62,969 nucleotides of DNA from an uncultured Prevotellaceae bacterium (GCA_902784065.1 CACZTJ010000009.1:1-62969); one strand, 5' to 3'; positions 17,633 through 26,007 are shown, counted from the first letter of the stretch. Numbers and translations: made by a program. The notes: generated by a model from the letters alone, not told the origin.

Positions 17633-17746
17633 CACCTTTCTTTTGATTCTTTTCTTTTAGTGATGAAAGAAAAGGATATCCCCAGCAGGGCTCTGCCCTG
17701 CAAAAAGGAGATCTCTCGACTGCGCTCGAGATGACAGAAGGCGGTA

Positions 17747-17776
17747 ACAAAATAATCCCCGCTGGAGAGCGGGGAT
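17747..17776 (-). terminator. Terminator of the repetitive lipoprotein gene
   Basis: A perfect 9-bp stem (17755-17763 with 17768-17776, loop GGAG) is followed on the minus strand by ATTTTGTT. A second inverted repeat, AAAAGTGCTTTA/TAAAGCACTTTT (about 17794-17823), spans the stop codon of the gene itself. Confidence 0.75.
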
Positions 17777-17801
17777 CATTGTATCTTAAAGCAAAAGTGC
17801 T

Positions 17802-18392
17802 TTAGAGGCCTAAAGCACTTTTGGCTTTACTGGCGGCATCGTCGATGCTCTTGCTTGCCTTTTCCTTGGCAGCTGCTTTAGTGTCTTCTACAGCCTTGTC
17901 AGCGGCGGCTTTGGTGTCTTCGACGGCCTGATTGGCTGCGGCCTTGGTGTCCTCTACGACACGATCTGCGGCAGCCTGGGTGTTCTCTTGGAGAGAATTC
18001 GTAATGCTGTTCACGATGCTCTCAGGAGACGTCTCTGTGAGCGAAGCCACAGCAGCCGTCACTGCCTCATTGTCACCGACAAATTCCTTGATCTTCTCAG
18101 CATTCTCCTTCAGGAAGGCCTGCACCTGCGCCACAAAGGTCTGGGCTGCATCAGGATTGCTGGCAATCAGCGACTTGATCTTCTCCTGAACGGTGGCGAG
18201 CACCTCCTGGAACTTGGTGACATCCTTTGCCTCCAACTGTTCGGTCAGGGCGTTGATGGTGGCAGCTGCCTCATCCTCCACATTGATTACTGCGGCAGAG
18301 TCCTCAGTCTCTGCACTTGCCTGAGTCTTGTTTCCGCAAGACGCAAAACCGATGGTCATCATTGCCATCACTGCAAATAATACTTTTTTCAT
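17802..18392 (-). CDS. Ala-rich lipoprotein with LEA/apolipoprotein-like 11-mer repeats
   Basis: A 196-residue protein. The signal peptide ends in a lipobox (FASC, cysteine at 19), so it is probably an envelope lipoprotein. Residues 20-130 are acidic and helical. The C-terminal third carries repeats of the form AA-x-x-AVEDTKA, four times with slight change, then KEKASKSIDDAASKAKSALGL. Such amphipathic 11-mer repeats resemble group 3 LEA proteins and could form an extended helix on a membrane or protect proteins during stress. No family is recognised with confidence. It has its own promoter and terminator. Confidence 0.75.
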   Translation of the reverse strand: MKKVLFAVMAMMTIGFASCGNKTQASAETEDSAAVINVEDEAAATINALTEQLEAKDVTKFQEVLATVQEKIKSLIASNPDAAQTFVAQVQAFLKENAEKIKEFVGDNEAVTAAVASLTETSPESIVNSITNSLQENTQAAADRVVEDTKAAANQAVEDTKAAADKAVEDTKAAAKEKASKSIDDAASKAKSALGL

Positions 18393-18433
18393 ATAAATCT
18401 AAAATTTGGTTAGGTAAACTTGATAAATCGCAA

Positions 18434-18441
18434 CAAAAGTA
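18434..18441 (-). promoter_or_regulatory. -7 box of the repetitive lipoprotein gene
   Basis: TACTTTTG on the minus strand, 41 nt upstream of the lipoprotein ATG, matches the -7 consensus. The -33 region is not clear. Confidence 0.5.
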
Positions 18442-18493
18442 CTGCATTCTATTCAAAAAGAGATGATTTTAAGTGTTTTTTTAATTTTTTTTG

Positions 18494-18501
18494 TACTTTT
18501 G
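18494..18501 (+). promoter_or_regulatory. -7 box immediately upstream of the SulP gene
   Basis: TACTTTTG followed by C lies only 5 nt before the ATG at 18507. Transcription would start at about the start codon, so the mRNA is predicted to be leaderless or nearly so. A T-rich tract lies upstream. Confidence 0.6.
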
Positions 18502-18506
18502 CACCC

Positions 18507-20204
18507 ATGACAACATTATCATTCCGTCCGAAGCTCTTCACCACGGTGAAGCATTATGATCGTCAGCAGTTCATGACCGACCTGTTGGCAGGTATTATCG
18601 TCGGTATTGTGGCTTTGCCTTTGGCTATTGCCTTTGGTATCGCCTCTGGTGTGACGCCCGAGAAAGGTATCATCACCGCCATTGTGTCTGGTCTCATTGT
18701 CTCTGTCTTCGGCGGTTCGAAGGTACAGATCGGTGGCCCCACAGGCGCGTTTATCATCATTATTTACGGTATTATCCAACAATATGGCTTCGAGGGTCTC
18801 ACCATTGCCACGCTGATGGCGGGTGTGTTCCTCATCATGTTCGGTATCCTCCATCTGGGTACCATCATCAAATATATTCCCTATCCCATTGTGGTGGGCT
18901 TCACGTCGGGTATTGCCCTGACCATCTTCACCACACAGATTAAGGACCTCTTCGGACTGACCATGGCCACGGTGCCCTCTGATTTCATCGAGAAGTGGAT
19001 TGCCTATGTCTCAGCCTTCCCCACGATTGATCCCTGGAGCGCTGGGGTCGGTATCCTCAGTGTGGTCATCATCGCTGTATGGCCGAGGTTTACCCAGCGC
19101 ACAGCCCTTGGTAAGCTCCCAGGGAGCTTGATAGCCATCATCGTGATGACCCTGGCGGTGCTCCTGCTGAAGCACCAGTGGGGCATTGAGACCGTCGAGA
19201 CCATTGGCGACCGTTTTGCCATCTCCAACCAGTTACCCGGTGCTCAGGTGCCTGTGCTCACCTGGGACATCATCAAGGGGCTGGTATCCCCCGCCATCAC
19301 CATTGCCATTCTGGGCGCCATCGAGTCGTTGCTCTCAGCCACGGTGGCCGATGGTGTCATTGGCGACCGTCATGACTCCAATACCGAGCTGATCGCTCAG
19401 GGCATGGCCAACCTCGCCAGTCCCCTCTTTGGCGGTATCCCCGCCACCGGTGCCATTGCCCGTACGATGACCAACATCAATAATGGCGGTCGCAGTCCGA
19501 TGGCCGGTATCATCCATGCCGCTGTGCTGCTGCTCATCTTCCTGTTCCTCATGCCCCTGGCGCAGTATATCCCCATGGCCTGTCTGGCCGGTGTGCTGGT
19601 CATTGTGAGCTATAACATGAGTGGCTGGCGCTCGTTCCTGAGCATCATGAAGAATCCCAAGAGCGATGTCATTGTGCTGTGGGTCACCTTCCTGCTCACA
19701 GTGATCTTCGACCTCACCATTGCCATTGAGGTAGGTCTGATCTGTGCCTGCTTGCTCTTCATGCGCCGTATGGCAGAGACCACCGATGTACGTGTCATCA
19801 GCGATGAGATCAACCCCGACGAGGAGGAGAGCGACTTCCTGATGGGCAATCTCGAGCACCTCACCATCCCCGAGGGAGTCGAGGTCTATGAGATCAATGG
19901 CCCTTATTTCTTCGGTGCCGGTAATAAGTTCGAGGAGATCATGAGCAGCCTGGGCCATCAGCGCCCGAAGGTGCGCATCATCCGCATGCGTAAGGTGCCC
20001 TTTGTCGATTCCACAGGTATCCACAACCTCACCAACCTCTGTCTGATGTCTCAGGGCGAGGGCATCCAGGTGGTGCTGTCGGGCGTCAATCCCCGGGTGC
20101 AGCAGGTACTCCATAAGTCCGGTTTCGATACCCTCCTGGGCGAAGAAAACATTTGTTCCCACATCACACTGGCTTTAGCCAGAGCAAAGAAAATACTTGC
20201 ATAA
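18507..20204 (+). CDS. SulP family anion transporter with STAS domain
   Basis: A 565-residue inner-membrane permease. The SulP/SLC26 core has about a dozen helices (residues about 20-420; signature segments include GIVALPLAIAFGIASG and ATGAIARTMTNINNGG). A C-terminal cytosolic STAS domain follows (about 450-560, with FVDSTGIHNL). Relatives carry sulfate, bicarbonate or dicarboxylates; the substrate here is open. I choose ATG 18507 because the -7 box lies just before it and the 29 residues of the longer frame would be upstream of transcription. It has no operon partner. Confidence 0.9.
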   Translation: MTTLSFRPKLFTTVKHYDRQQFMTDLLAGIIVGIVALPLAIAFGIASGVTPEKGIITAIVSGLIVSVFGGSKVQIGGPTGAFIIIIYGIIQQYGFEGLTIATLMAGVFLIMFGILHLGTIIKYIPYPIVVGFTSGIALTIFTTQIKDLFGLTMATVPSDFIEKWIAYVSAFPTIDPWSAGVGILSVVIIAVWPRFTQRTALGKLPGSLIAIIVMTLAVLLLKHQWGIETVETIGDRFAISNQLPGAQVPVLTWDIIKGLVSPAITIAILGAIESLLSATVADGVIGDRHDSNTELIAQGMANLASPLFGGIPATGAIARTMTNINNGGRSPMAGIIHAAVLLLIFLFLMPLAQYIPMACLAGVLVIVSYNMSGWRSFLSIMKNPKSDVIVLWVTFLLTVIFDLTIAIEVGLICACLLFMRRMAETTDVRVISDEINPDEEESDFLMGNLEHLTIPEGVEVYEINGPYFFGAGNKFEEIMSSLGHQRPKVRIIRMRKVPFVDSTGIHNLTNLCLMSQGEGIQVVLSGVNPRVQQVLHKSGFDTLLGEENICSHITLALARAKKILA

Positions 20205-20207
20205 ATA

Positions 20208-20239
20208 TTTGGCAGTTTCAAATATTAGTTGTACCTTTG
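20208..20239 (+). promoter_or_regulatory. Promoter of the exopolysaccharide operon
   Basis: TTTG (20208-20211), 20-nt spacer and TACCTTTG (20232-20239) form a near-perfect Bacteroidetes promoter. About 145 nt of leader follow before the kinase ATG at 20392, long enough to hold a regulatory structure. No UpxY-type antiterminator gene is seen. Confidence 0.75.
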
Positions 20240-20391
20240 CAGCGGAAAAAAAAGGAAATCGATTTCAAATAGCGTCCTTTTTGTATTTGAGATTTAAAAG
20301 CATTTGTTGCTAATGCACTGACAAACAACTACTTAGGTCGATGTATTAGGAAGAATTGTTTTGTGCCGAAACTAAAAATTGTACAATTAAT

Positions 20392-22950
20392 ATGTCAGAA
20401 GAAAAGAAAATCTCCTTAGAGGAGATTGATGAACTGCTCGATAAAGAGGAGTCATCATTCAATTTCCGTGAGCTCTACACCATGCTGATCCTGAACTGGA
20501 AGTGGTTCCTGATTTCGCTGGTGGCTTGTGTTGCCTTGGCAGCCATCTATCTGCGCTATGCCAGTCCAGTTTATCAGGTATCCAGTAAGATGCTGATCAA
20601 GGACGAAGATAACCGTCGTCGTGGTGTTTCAGACATGCTGGCCAACATGCAGGATTTCGGTTTCATCTCCAGCTCTGCCGGTATTGAGAACGAGGTAGAG
20701 GTGCTCCAGTCCCACATCTTGGCCCGTGAGGCCGTAAAGAGTCTGAAGCTCTACACCACCTATAAGCTTAGCGGCCTGATCAAAAACCGTCTCATCTACA
20801 AGGATCAGCCGGTGAATGTTGATCTCGACCCGGAGCATTTGAACTGGTTTGATGAAGAGTTCCTCGATGTAGTACACAAGATTCAACTGACCGTTAAGAA
20901 GACCGATGCGGGCTATCAGGTAGAAGGTGTCTTGATGGAAGATAAAGATGAGATAGGCGAGTTCAGCCAGACGCTCAAGACACTGCCGTCAGCTATCAAG
21001 ACTGAATTCGGTACCCTCACTTTCACGATGAATGCATCAGCCAAGAAAGAGGCACAGGAGGCTTTCGAGAATGGACGTAATCTGAAAATCACCATTGTTC
21101 CCCCATTGGCAGTAGCAGCCACATATGTGAAGAATCTGGAGGTGGCGCCCACCTCTAAGCAGACCTCTATTGCGGAGATGACCCTGAAGGATAATCATGT
21201 GCGTCGCGCCATCGATTACCTTGATGCACTGGTGGAAGCCTATAATGATCAGGCTAATGCCGATAAGAACGAGGTGGCCCTGAAGACCGAGGAATTCATC
21301 AACGGTCGTCTGGAGAAGATCGATGCCGAGCTCGGCACCACCGAAGGCGACATCGAGAGCTTTAAGAAGCGAAACCGTGTGACGGAGTTGAGGCTCGATG
21401 CCACACAGACCGTCAATCAGATCAGCCAGTTCTCAGCTAAGCTCTCTGAGGCCAATGCCCAGATCCAGCTGATCGACTACCTCCGTGAGTTTGTGGATAA
21501 CCCCGCTAATAAATACGAGATCATCCCTTCAAATGTTGGTCTCACCGACCAGGCTTCTATGGCTTTGATCAAAGATTTCAACCAGATTGTGCTCGATCGC
21601 AACCGCTTGTTAAAGAGCGTCAGTGAGCAGGCACCTCAGGTGCAGACCCTCACGGGAACGCTCAGTGAGATGCGCTCATCCATCCGTACAGCCCTCTTGC
21701 AGGCCCGTCGTGCCGCAGATATTTTGCGCCAGGGCATCGAGCGCCAGTACAGCATGTATGAGAACCGCGTGTCCAGCTCGCCTGAGCAGGAGCGTGTGCT
21801 CACGCAGATTGGTCGTCAGCAGGAGGTGAAGTCAGGTCTGTATCTGCTCCTGTTGCAGAAGCGCGAGGAGAACAGCATCTCACTGGCAGCCACGGCCGAT
21901 AAGGGTAAGATCATTGAGACACCGCAGTATGGCGGTAAGGTCAGCCCCAAGAGTGCCATCATTCTTTTGGCAGCCATGGTCGTTGGCATGGCCATCCCTT
22001 ATGCCATCCTCTTCCTCATCCGCCTGTTCAGCTATCGCCTGGAAGGTCATGATGAACTGGCGAAGCTCACCACGCTGCCGATTGTGGCCGATGTGGCAGT
22101 GGCTAATGAGAGTGCCAAGACCACCGGTGGTATTGTGGTTCATGAGAACCGCAACGATCAGATCGATGAGATTTTCCGTGGCCTGCGTACGAATATCCAG
22201 TTCATGCTCACCGAAGGTCAGAAGACCATCCTCTTTACTTCTTCCACCTCTGGTGAGGGTAAAACCTTCAATGCAGCCAATGTGGCGATGAGTTTTGCAC
22301 TCCTGGGCAAGAAGGTCATCATCTGCGGTCTCGATATCCGTAAGCCGGCCCTGGGTGTGCTCTTCAACCTGAAGGATACGAAGAAGGGTATTACCAACAT
22401 TCTGGTGAAGGACCACCTCACAGCAACCGATGTTCATGAGCAGATCAGTCCTTCAGGCATCAATGCCAACCTTGATCTGTTGTTGGCCGGACCTATTCCA
22501 CCGAACCCTGCAGAGCTGCTGGCACGCCACACCATGGGCGATGTTATTGCACTGCTGCAAAAGGAGTACGATTATGTCATTCTGGATACCGCCCCTGTAG
22601 GACTGGTGACTGATACGTTCCAGATTGCTAAGTTTGCCGATGTAGTCTGCTACGTCACCCGTGAGGACTACACGCCGAAGTCGAATGTGGGAATGCTCAA
22701 CCAGCTGGTATCTGAGGGCAAGCTCCAGAATGTCTGCGTCATCCTCAATGCCGTGGATATGTCGAAGAAAAAGAACGGCTATTACTATGGCTATGGCCGC
22801 TATGGCAAATACGGTAAGTATGGCTATGGTAAATACGGTTACGGCAAGTACGGCCACTATGGTAAATATGGTTATGGCAACTATGGTACCTACGGCAACT
22901 ACGCCTCCTCCCACTACGGCCAAAAAGAAGATAACTCCATCAAGAAATGA
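20392..22950 (+). CDS. Polysaccharide co-polymerase / bacterial tyrosine autokinase (Wzc-like)
   Basis: An 852-residue inner-membrane protein that controls chain length and export. The order is Wzz domain with two transmembrane helices (about 32-52 and 520-545), a periplasmic coiled-coil region between them (about 300-480), and a cytosolic BY-kinase domain. That domain has Walker A TSGEGKT ending near residue 625, Walker A' VIICGLDIRKP and Walker B YVILDTAPVG. The C-terminal tail (about 790-845) is a Gly/Tyr/Lys repeat holding 18 tyrosines. The start MSEEKKIS at 20392 is preferred to the longer frame from 20356. It overlaps the next gene by 4 nt. Confidence 0.93.
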   Translation: MSEEKKISLEEIDELLDKEESSFNFRELYTMLILNWKWFLISLVACVALAAIYLRYASPVYQVSSKMLIKDEDNRRRGVSDMLANMQDFGFISSSAGIENEVEVLQSHILAREAVKSLKLYTTYKLSGLIKNRLIYKDQPVNVDLDPEHLNWFDEEFLDVVHKIQLTVKKTDAGYQVEGVLMEDKDEIGEFSQTLKTLPSAIKTEFGTLTFTMNASAKKEAQEAFENGRNLKITIVPPLAVAATYVKNLEVAPTSKQTSIAEMTLKDNHVRRAIDYLDALVEAYNDQANADKNEVALKTEEFINGRLEKIDAELGTTEGDIESFKKRNRVTELRLDATQTVNQISQFSAKLSEANAQIQLIDYLREFVDNPANKYEIIPSNVGLTDQASMALIKDFNQIVLDRNRLLKSVSEQAPQVQTLTGTLSEMRSSIRTALLQARRAADILRQGIERQYSMYENRVSSSPEQERVLTQIGRQQEVKSGLYLLLLQKREENSISLAATADKGKIIETPQYGGKVSPKSAIILLAAMVVGMAIPYAILFLIRLFSYRLEGHDELAKLTTLPIVADVAVANESAKTTGGIVVHENRNDQIDEIFRGLRTNIQFMLTEGQKTILFTSSTSGEGKTFNAANVAMSFALLGKKVIICGLDIRKPALGVLFNLKDTKKGITNILVKDHLTATDVHEQISPSGINANLDLLLAGPIPPNPAELLARHTMGDVIALLQKEYDYVILDTAPVGLVTDTFQIAKFADVVCYVTREDYTPKSNVGMLNQLVSEGKLQNVCVILNAVDMSKKKNGYYYGYGRYGKYGKYGYGKYGYGKYGHYGKYGYGNYGTYGNYASSHYGQKEDNSIKK

Positions 22951-23378
22951 TAATAGCGGTCGATTTTGACGGTACGATTGTCGAGCACCGTTATCCCAAG
23001 ATTGGCGAGGAGAAACCCTTCGCCATCGAGACCTTAAAGATGCTCATCCGCGATCACCATCAGCTCATCCTCTGGAGTGTCCGTGAGGGTGAGCTGTTGG
23101 AGGAGGCCGTCCAGTGGTGCCGTGAGCGCGGCGTGGAGTTCTGGGCCGTCAACCGAGACTACCCCGAGGAGGATCCCCGCCACAACCAGCATTTCTCTCG
23201 CAAACTCAAGGCCGACTATTTCATCGATGACCGCAACATCGGCGGCCTCCCCGACTGGGGCACCATCTACGACATGATCACCCACCACAAAACCTGGGAG
23301 GATTTCCGGGAATCAACTCCCGCCTCTTTAGGCTCCACCTTGCCACCTCCACCAAAACGCAAATTCTGGCCCTTCTAA
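22947..23378 (+). CDS. HAD superfamily hydrolase (BT0820-like)
   Basis: A 143-residue protein with the HAD nucleophile motif VDFDGT (D6, D8), a central LILWSVREG segment (motif II-like) and YFIDDRNIGG (motif IV-like). It belongs to the short HAD-like family known from Bacteroides. The ATG overlaps the tyrosine-kinase stop (ATGA), so the two are translationally coupled. A phosphatase acting on a polysaccharide precursor, or even on the kinase tail, is possible but is only inferred from this coupling. The C-terminus is proline-rich and basic (LPPPPKRKFWPF). Confidence 0.75.
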   Translation: MIIAVDFDGTIVEHRYPKIGEEKPFAIETLKMLIRDHHQLILWSVREGELLEEAVQWCRERGVEFWAVNRDYPEEDPRHNQHFSRKLKADYFIDDRNIGGLPDWGTIYDMITHHKTWEDFRESTPASLGSTLPPPPKRKFWPF

Positions 23379-23625
23379 TAAATATAATAGAAAACATAAC
23401 GCGTGTCCCGCGTTACTAAAACCGAGAAGAGTTGACGGTCTCTGCCGCTCGAGTTCTACTCGCTTGCTACCGCAGAGACGCAAGAACTTTTCGTGTTGCA
23501 TCCTCTCCATATAGGGAGAGGCCTTGGTGAGGGTGGATGTCTCTTGGTTCATTCTCTGCGCCAGAGAATGAACATACCAGCAGGGTTTACCCTGCAAAAA
23601 AAGAAATTAATAATTAATTAATGAT
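23379..23625. repeat. Intergenic cluster of hairpins between HAD gene and exporter
   Basis: No gene is supported here. The stretch holds GTCTCTGC/GCAGAGAC flanking a 41-bp repeat (23446-23486) that also occurs inverted at 8945-8985. It also holds a CTCTCC-CTATAT type hairpin near 23512-23521, a perfect 11-bp stem TTCATTCTCTG/CAGAGAATGAA (23548-23572), and GCAGGG-TTTA-CCCTGC (23580-23595) followed by A-runs. The last resembles the hairpin at 17685-17701. Confidence 0.7.
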
Positions 23626-24423
23626 ATGAAAAAATTCTTTTCTTTTATTATTGCAGCTCTGCTGCTTTTAGCATTGGCTTCCTGTGGAAGCTCCAAAAGT
23701 GTAGCCTATATACAAAATAGCGACAGCATCGCCTATGATAACTCCCGCTTCTTGTACGATGCCAAAATCATGCCCAAAGACCAACTCACCATCACTGTCA
23801 ACACGGTGAACCCCGAGGCAGCATTACCCTTTAACCTGTTGTTGCAGAATGCATATACCCAGGGTCGGACATTAAGTACTACTGGTGGTACCTTGATGCC
23901 CTATCTGGTCGATAACGAAGGTTATATCAATTTCCCCGTAGTGGGCCGTCTGAAGGTTGGTGGCCTTACCAAGTCAGAGTGTGAGAATCTGATTCTCGAC
24001 AAGATCCGTCCCTATATGGCCGAGACGGAGAATCCGGTAGTTACTGTCCGCATGTCCAGTTACTCCGTATCAGTGTTGGGTGAAGTGGCTCGCCCGGGTA
24101 GCTTCCAGGTAGCCCGTGAGAAGATTACCATCCTCGAGGCCTTGGCCCAGGCCGGTGACCTGACCATTTATGGTGTGCGCGACAAGGTAAAGCTTATTCG
24201 TGAGGACGCCACTGGCAAGAAAGAGATCCACACCCTCGACCTCACCAATGCCAACATCGTGAACTCACCTTATTATTATTTGCAGCAGAATGACATTGTC
24301 TATGTAGAGCCCAACAAGATCAAGGCCCAGAACTCCCGTGTCGGTAGTATAACCACGTTATGGGTGAGTGCCACGAGTATCCTCATCTCCGTTGCCTCCC
24401 TTATTGTCAACGTCCTGAAATAA
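23626..24423 (+). CDS. Polysaccharide export lipoprotein (Wza-like)
   Basis: A 265-residue outer-membrane exporter subunit. The lipoprotein signal ends LALASC (cysteine at 20). A Poly_export domain (about 45-145, starting YDAKIMPKDQLTI) is followed by a SLBB domain (about 148-230, with VSVLGEVARPGSF). A hydrophobic C-terminal segment (about 240-264) probably crosses the outer membrane. Its normal partner, the Wzc-like kinase, is two genes upstream. The intervening hairpin cluster suggests that its level is set separately from the kinase. Confidence 0.92.
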   Translation: MKKFFSFIIAALLLLALASCGSSKSVAYIQNSDSIAYDNSRFLYDAKIMPKDQLTITVNTVNPEAALPFNLLLQNAYTQGRTLSTTGGTLMPYLVDNEGYINFPVVGRLKVGGLTKSECENLILDKIRPYMAETENPVVTVRMSSYSVSVLGEVARPGSFQVAREKITILEALAQAGDLTIYGVRDKVKLIREDATGKKEIHTLDLTNANIVNSPYYYLQQNDIVYVEPNKIKAQNSRVGSITTLWVSATSILISVASLIVNVLK

Positions 24424-24663
24424 TTCTTATCGCCCACCCACTCCCCCTTTTCTAAAAGAGCATTTCATGCACATTTAGAAACCAAAAGCAGTATCAGCCA
24501 CTATTGCATAGAGGCAGGATAATTAAAGTGCTAAAGCTATAGTGTAAAAAATATTAAAAGCATTCTATAAAGCAATAAAAAAAGTTATACGCTCGTTATA
24601 ATAATACATATTGGCTTAATGTTTGCTGGTATCAAAATAAGTAACATATAATAAGTGAAGTAT
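24424..24663. other. AT-rich intergenic spacer
   Basis: 240 nt separate the exporter gene from the unknown-function cassette. The base composition changes from the balanced mix upstream to A/T-rich, which fits an insertion boundary. I see no promoter with both boxes and no strong hairpin. Confidence 0.5.
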
Positions 24664-25416
24664 ATGTCTTACCCGTTCAAAACAGTACCACATTGCGAAT
24701 ACAATCGGACATTCCTGAGGGATGTTCGTGTGGCAGTGGGATATCCCACAGTGGAAGCAAACGCAGTGAATAAGGAACAACTTCAATCTTTCTTCAGTCA
24801 GTTTAATGGGGCAAATATTGATGTTGATATTTTTCTCTCCAATAAGAATATCAACATTTTTTCTAATGAGCGTGACGTGGAGTTTCGTTTCACATTAAAC
24901 TATGCTGAAGCAAAATTGACGACACCGTTCTATAGTACATTTGAACGCGCAATGCCCTATTGGTTGCTTTTGCAAGATTATATGCAAGCTTTAGGAGTTA
25001 CTCAGATTACGGGTTTGATTGAGCGCAAATACAGCGAGTTTTCTTTTAAGAGTGACAATGCAAACTATAAAATTAAGGATGTAATGAGTGAGGTTTTCAG
25101 TAGTGAACTCATGGATAAAATACCACAAAATACATCTTTCAAGGAACTTAACAGTTTTGAAAAGAACTGGTCGGAGACAGACGAGGAAAGTGCTACCATT
25201 TTTAATGTTGTTTTTGGTTTCAAGAAAGCTGATACAAGTATTAAGGATGATCATTTGACACTTGTCACGACAGTAGAACGAAAACGTAATTCAGAGATAA
25301 TTTCAATTGGGGATTATCCAACTCTTATCAACAGATATAATGAGATTCTTTTTCAGGCATTCCATTGGTGTGTTCGTAGAGAAATCATTAATCACATGAA
25401 TATAAAGAAACAATGA
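24664..25416 (+). CDS. TIGR04255-like protein, unknown function
   Basis: A 250-residue soluble protein without signal peptide or membrane helix. Its layout resembles the sporadically distributed TIGR04255 family: an N-terminal strand region, a central W-LLLQDYMQALG segment, a beta-rich middle, and a closing helix FQAFHWCVRREIINHM. That match is by eye and is tentative. It opens a four-gene cassette inserted between the exporter and UDP-glucose dehydrogenase genes, and its stop overlaps the next start (ATGA). The start at 24664 (MSYPFKTVPH) is preferred over a GTG three codons upstream. Codon and base use are more A/T-rich than the flanking export genes. Confidence 0.55.
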   Translation: MSYPFKTVPHCEYNRTFLRDVRVAVGYPTVEANAVNKEQLQSFFSQFNGANIDVDIFLSNKNINIFSNERDVEFRFTLNYAEAKLTTPFYSTFERAMPYWLLLQDYMQALGVTQITGLIERKYSEFSFKSDNANYKIKDVMSEVFSSELMDKIPQNTSFKELNSFEKNWSETDEESATIFNVVFGFKKADTSIKDDHLTLVTTVERKRNSEIISIGDYPTLINRYNEILFQAFHWCVRREIINHMNIKKQ

Positions 25417-26000
25417 ATAAGACAACATATACTGTTCAAACACTTATTAGTCGTGAGTCTTTTATGCGTAAGTTGCGTACAGGAGTGATGATAACATTCT
25501 TGTTTACTGCAACTGTCTGTGGTGCAGCACCAATTGAACATTATCATGTGCAGAGAGAGTCCAAACAAACTGAGCAGGTTGTCACAGTGCCTGCTAAAAG
25601 TACAATTTCTGGTGACGTCGTGCCAGTGTCTATCATGGCTGAAACTCAGAACTCTCTCATGTTTAAGACAATGCAGGCATATGATAGTTTGGTGGAACGC
25701 CAGCCCCAAGCTACAGCATTGGAGCCAGTAATGCATTTTGTCACTGATGGAGTAGGTAATATCAATGCAGAGCGTGTGTCGATGGATTGTGATACTGAGA
25801 GCATGGTGCTAAATGTTGCATACCGTATGCCAGGTGACATACTGATGTCAATATCAAAGCCATTAGATACTCTTGATGATCGCCTAGTGATGTTTAATGT
25901 TTATCACCGTCGCGATTTATTGGTATCGGATCGTGCTAGTATAGAAATGCTGGCTAATTATATTCGCGCCATAGAATCAAGAATTTCTGAACAGGCATAG
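25413..26000 (+). CDS. Unknown protein with one N-terminal hydrophobic segment
   Basis: A 195-residue protein. Residues 21-39 (LRTGVMITFLFTATVCGAA) form a single hydrophobic segment, either a membrane anchor or a late signal peptide. The remaining 155 residues look soluble and mixed alpha/beta. No known family is recognised. It overlaps the TIGR04255-like gene by 4 nt and is followed 7 nt later by another unknown gene, so the three are one unit. A membrane-anchored partner of the TIGR04255-like protein is a reasonable guess from position only. Confidence 0.6.
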   Translation: MNKTTYTVQTLISRESFMRKLRTGVMITFLFTATVCGAAPIEHYHVQRESKQTEQVVTVPAKSTISGDVVPVSIMAETQNSLMFKTMQAYDSLVERQPQATALEPVMHFVTDGVGNINAERVSMDCDTESMVLNVAYRMPGDILMSISKPLDTLDDRLVMFNVYHRRDLLVSDRASIEMLANYIRAIESRISEQA

Positions 26001-26007
26001 AATAAAG

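Larger units (their letters stand above)
17153..17746. repeat. Intergenic repeat region after exonuclease III
   Basis: No gene is supported here. The stretch contains two hairpin elements in opposite orientation (17162-17364 and 17454-17632), a 7-bp GC hairpin GCAGGGC-TCT-GCCCTGC (17685-17701) followed by AAAAA, and a CTCGAGATGACAG end (17726-17738). The frames open in it are repeat-derived. Confidence 0.75.

Noticed and set aside
17225-17703. ORFs of 83-87 codons on both strands
   Set aside because: They arise from the hairpin elements; similar frames appear wherever the repeat occurs.
18420-18506. 29-codon N-terminal extension of the SulP protein
   Set aside because: It lies upstream of and across the predicted promoter, and its content (Phe/Lys/Asn-rich) is unlike a SulP N-terminus.
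19335-20162. 275-codon minus-strand ORF opposite the SulP gene
   Set aside because: Shadow frame rich in His, Asp and Gly with no start signals or homology.
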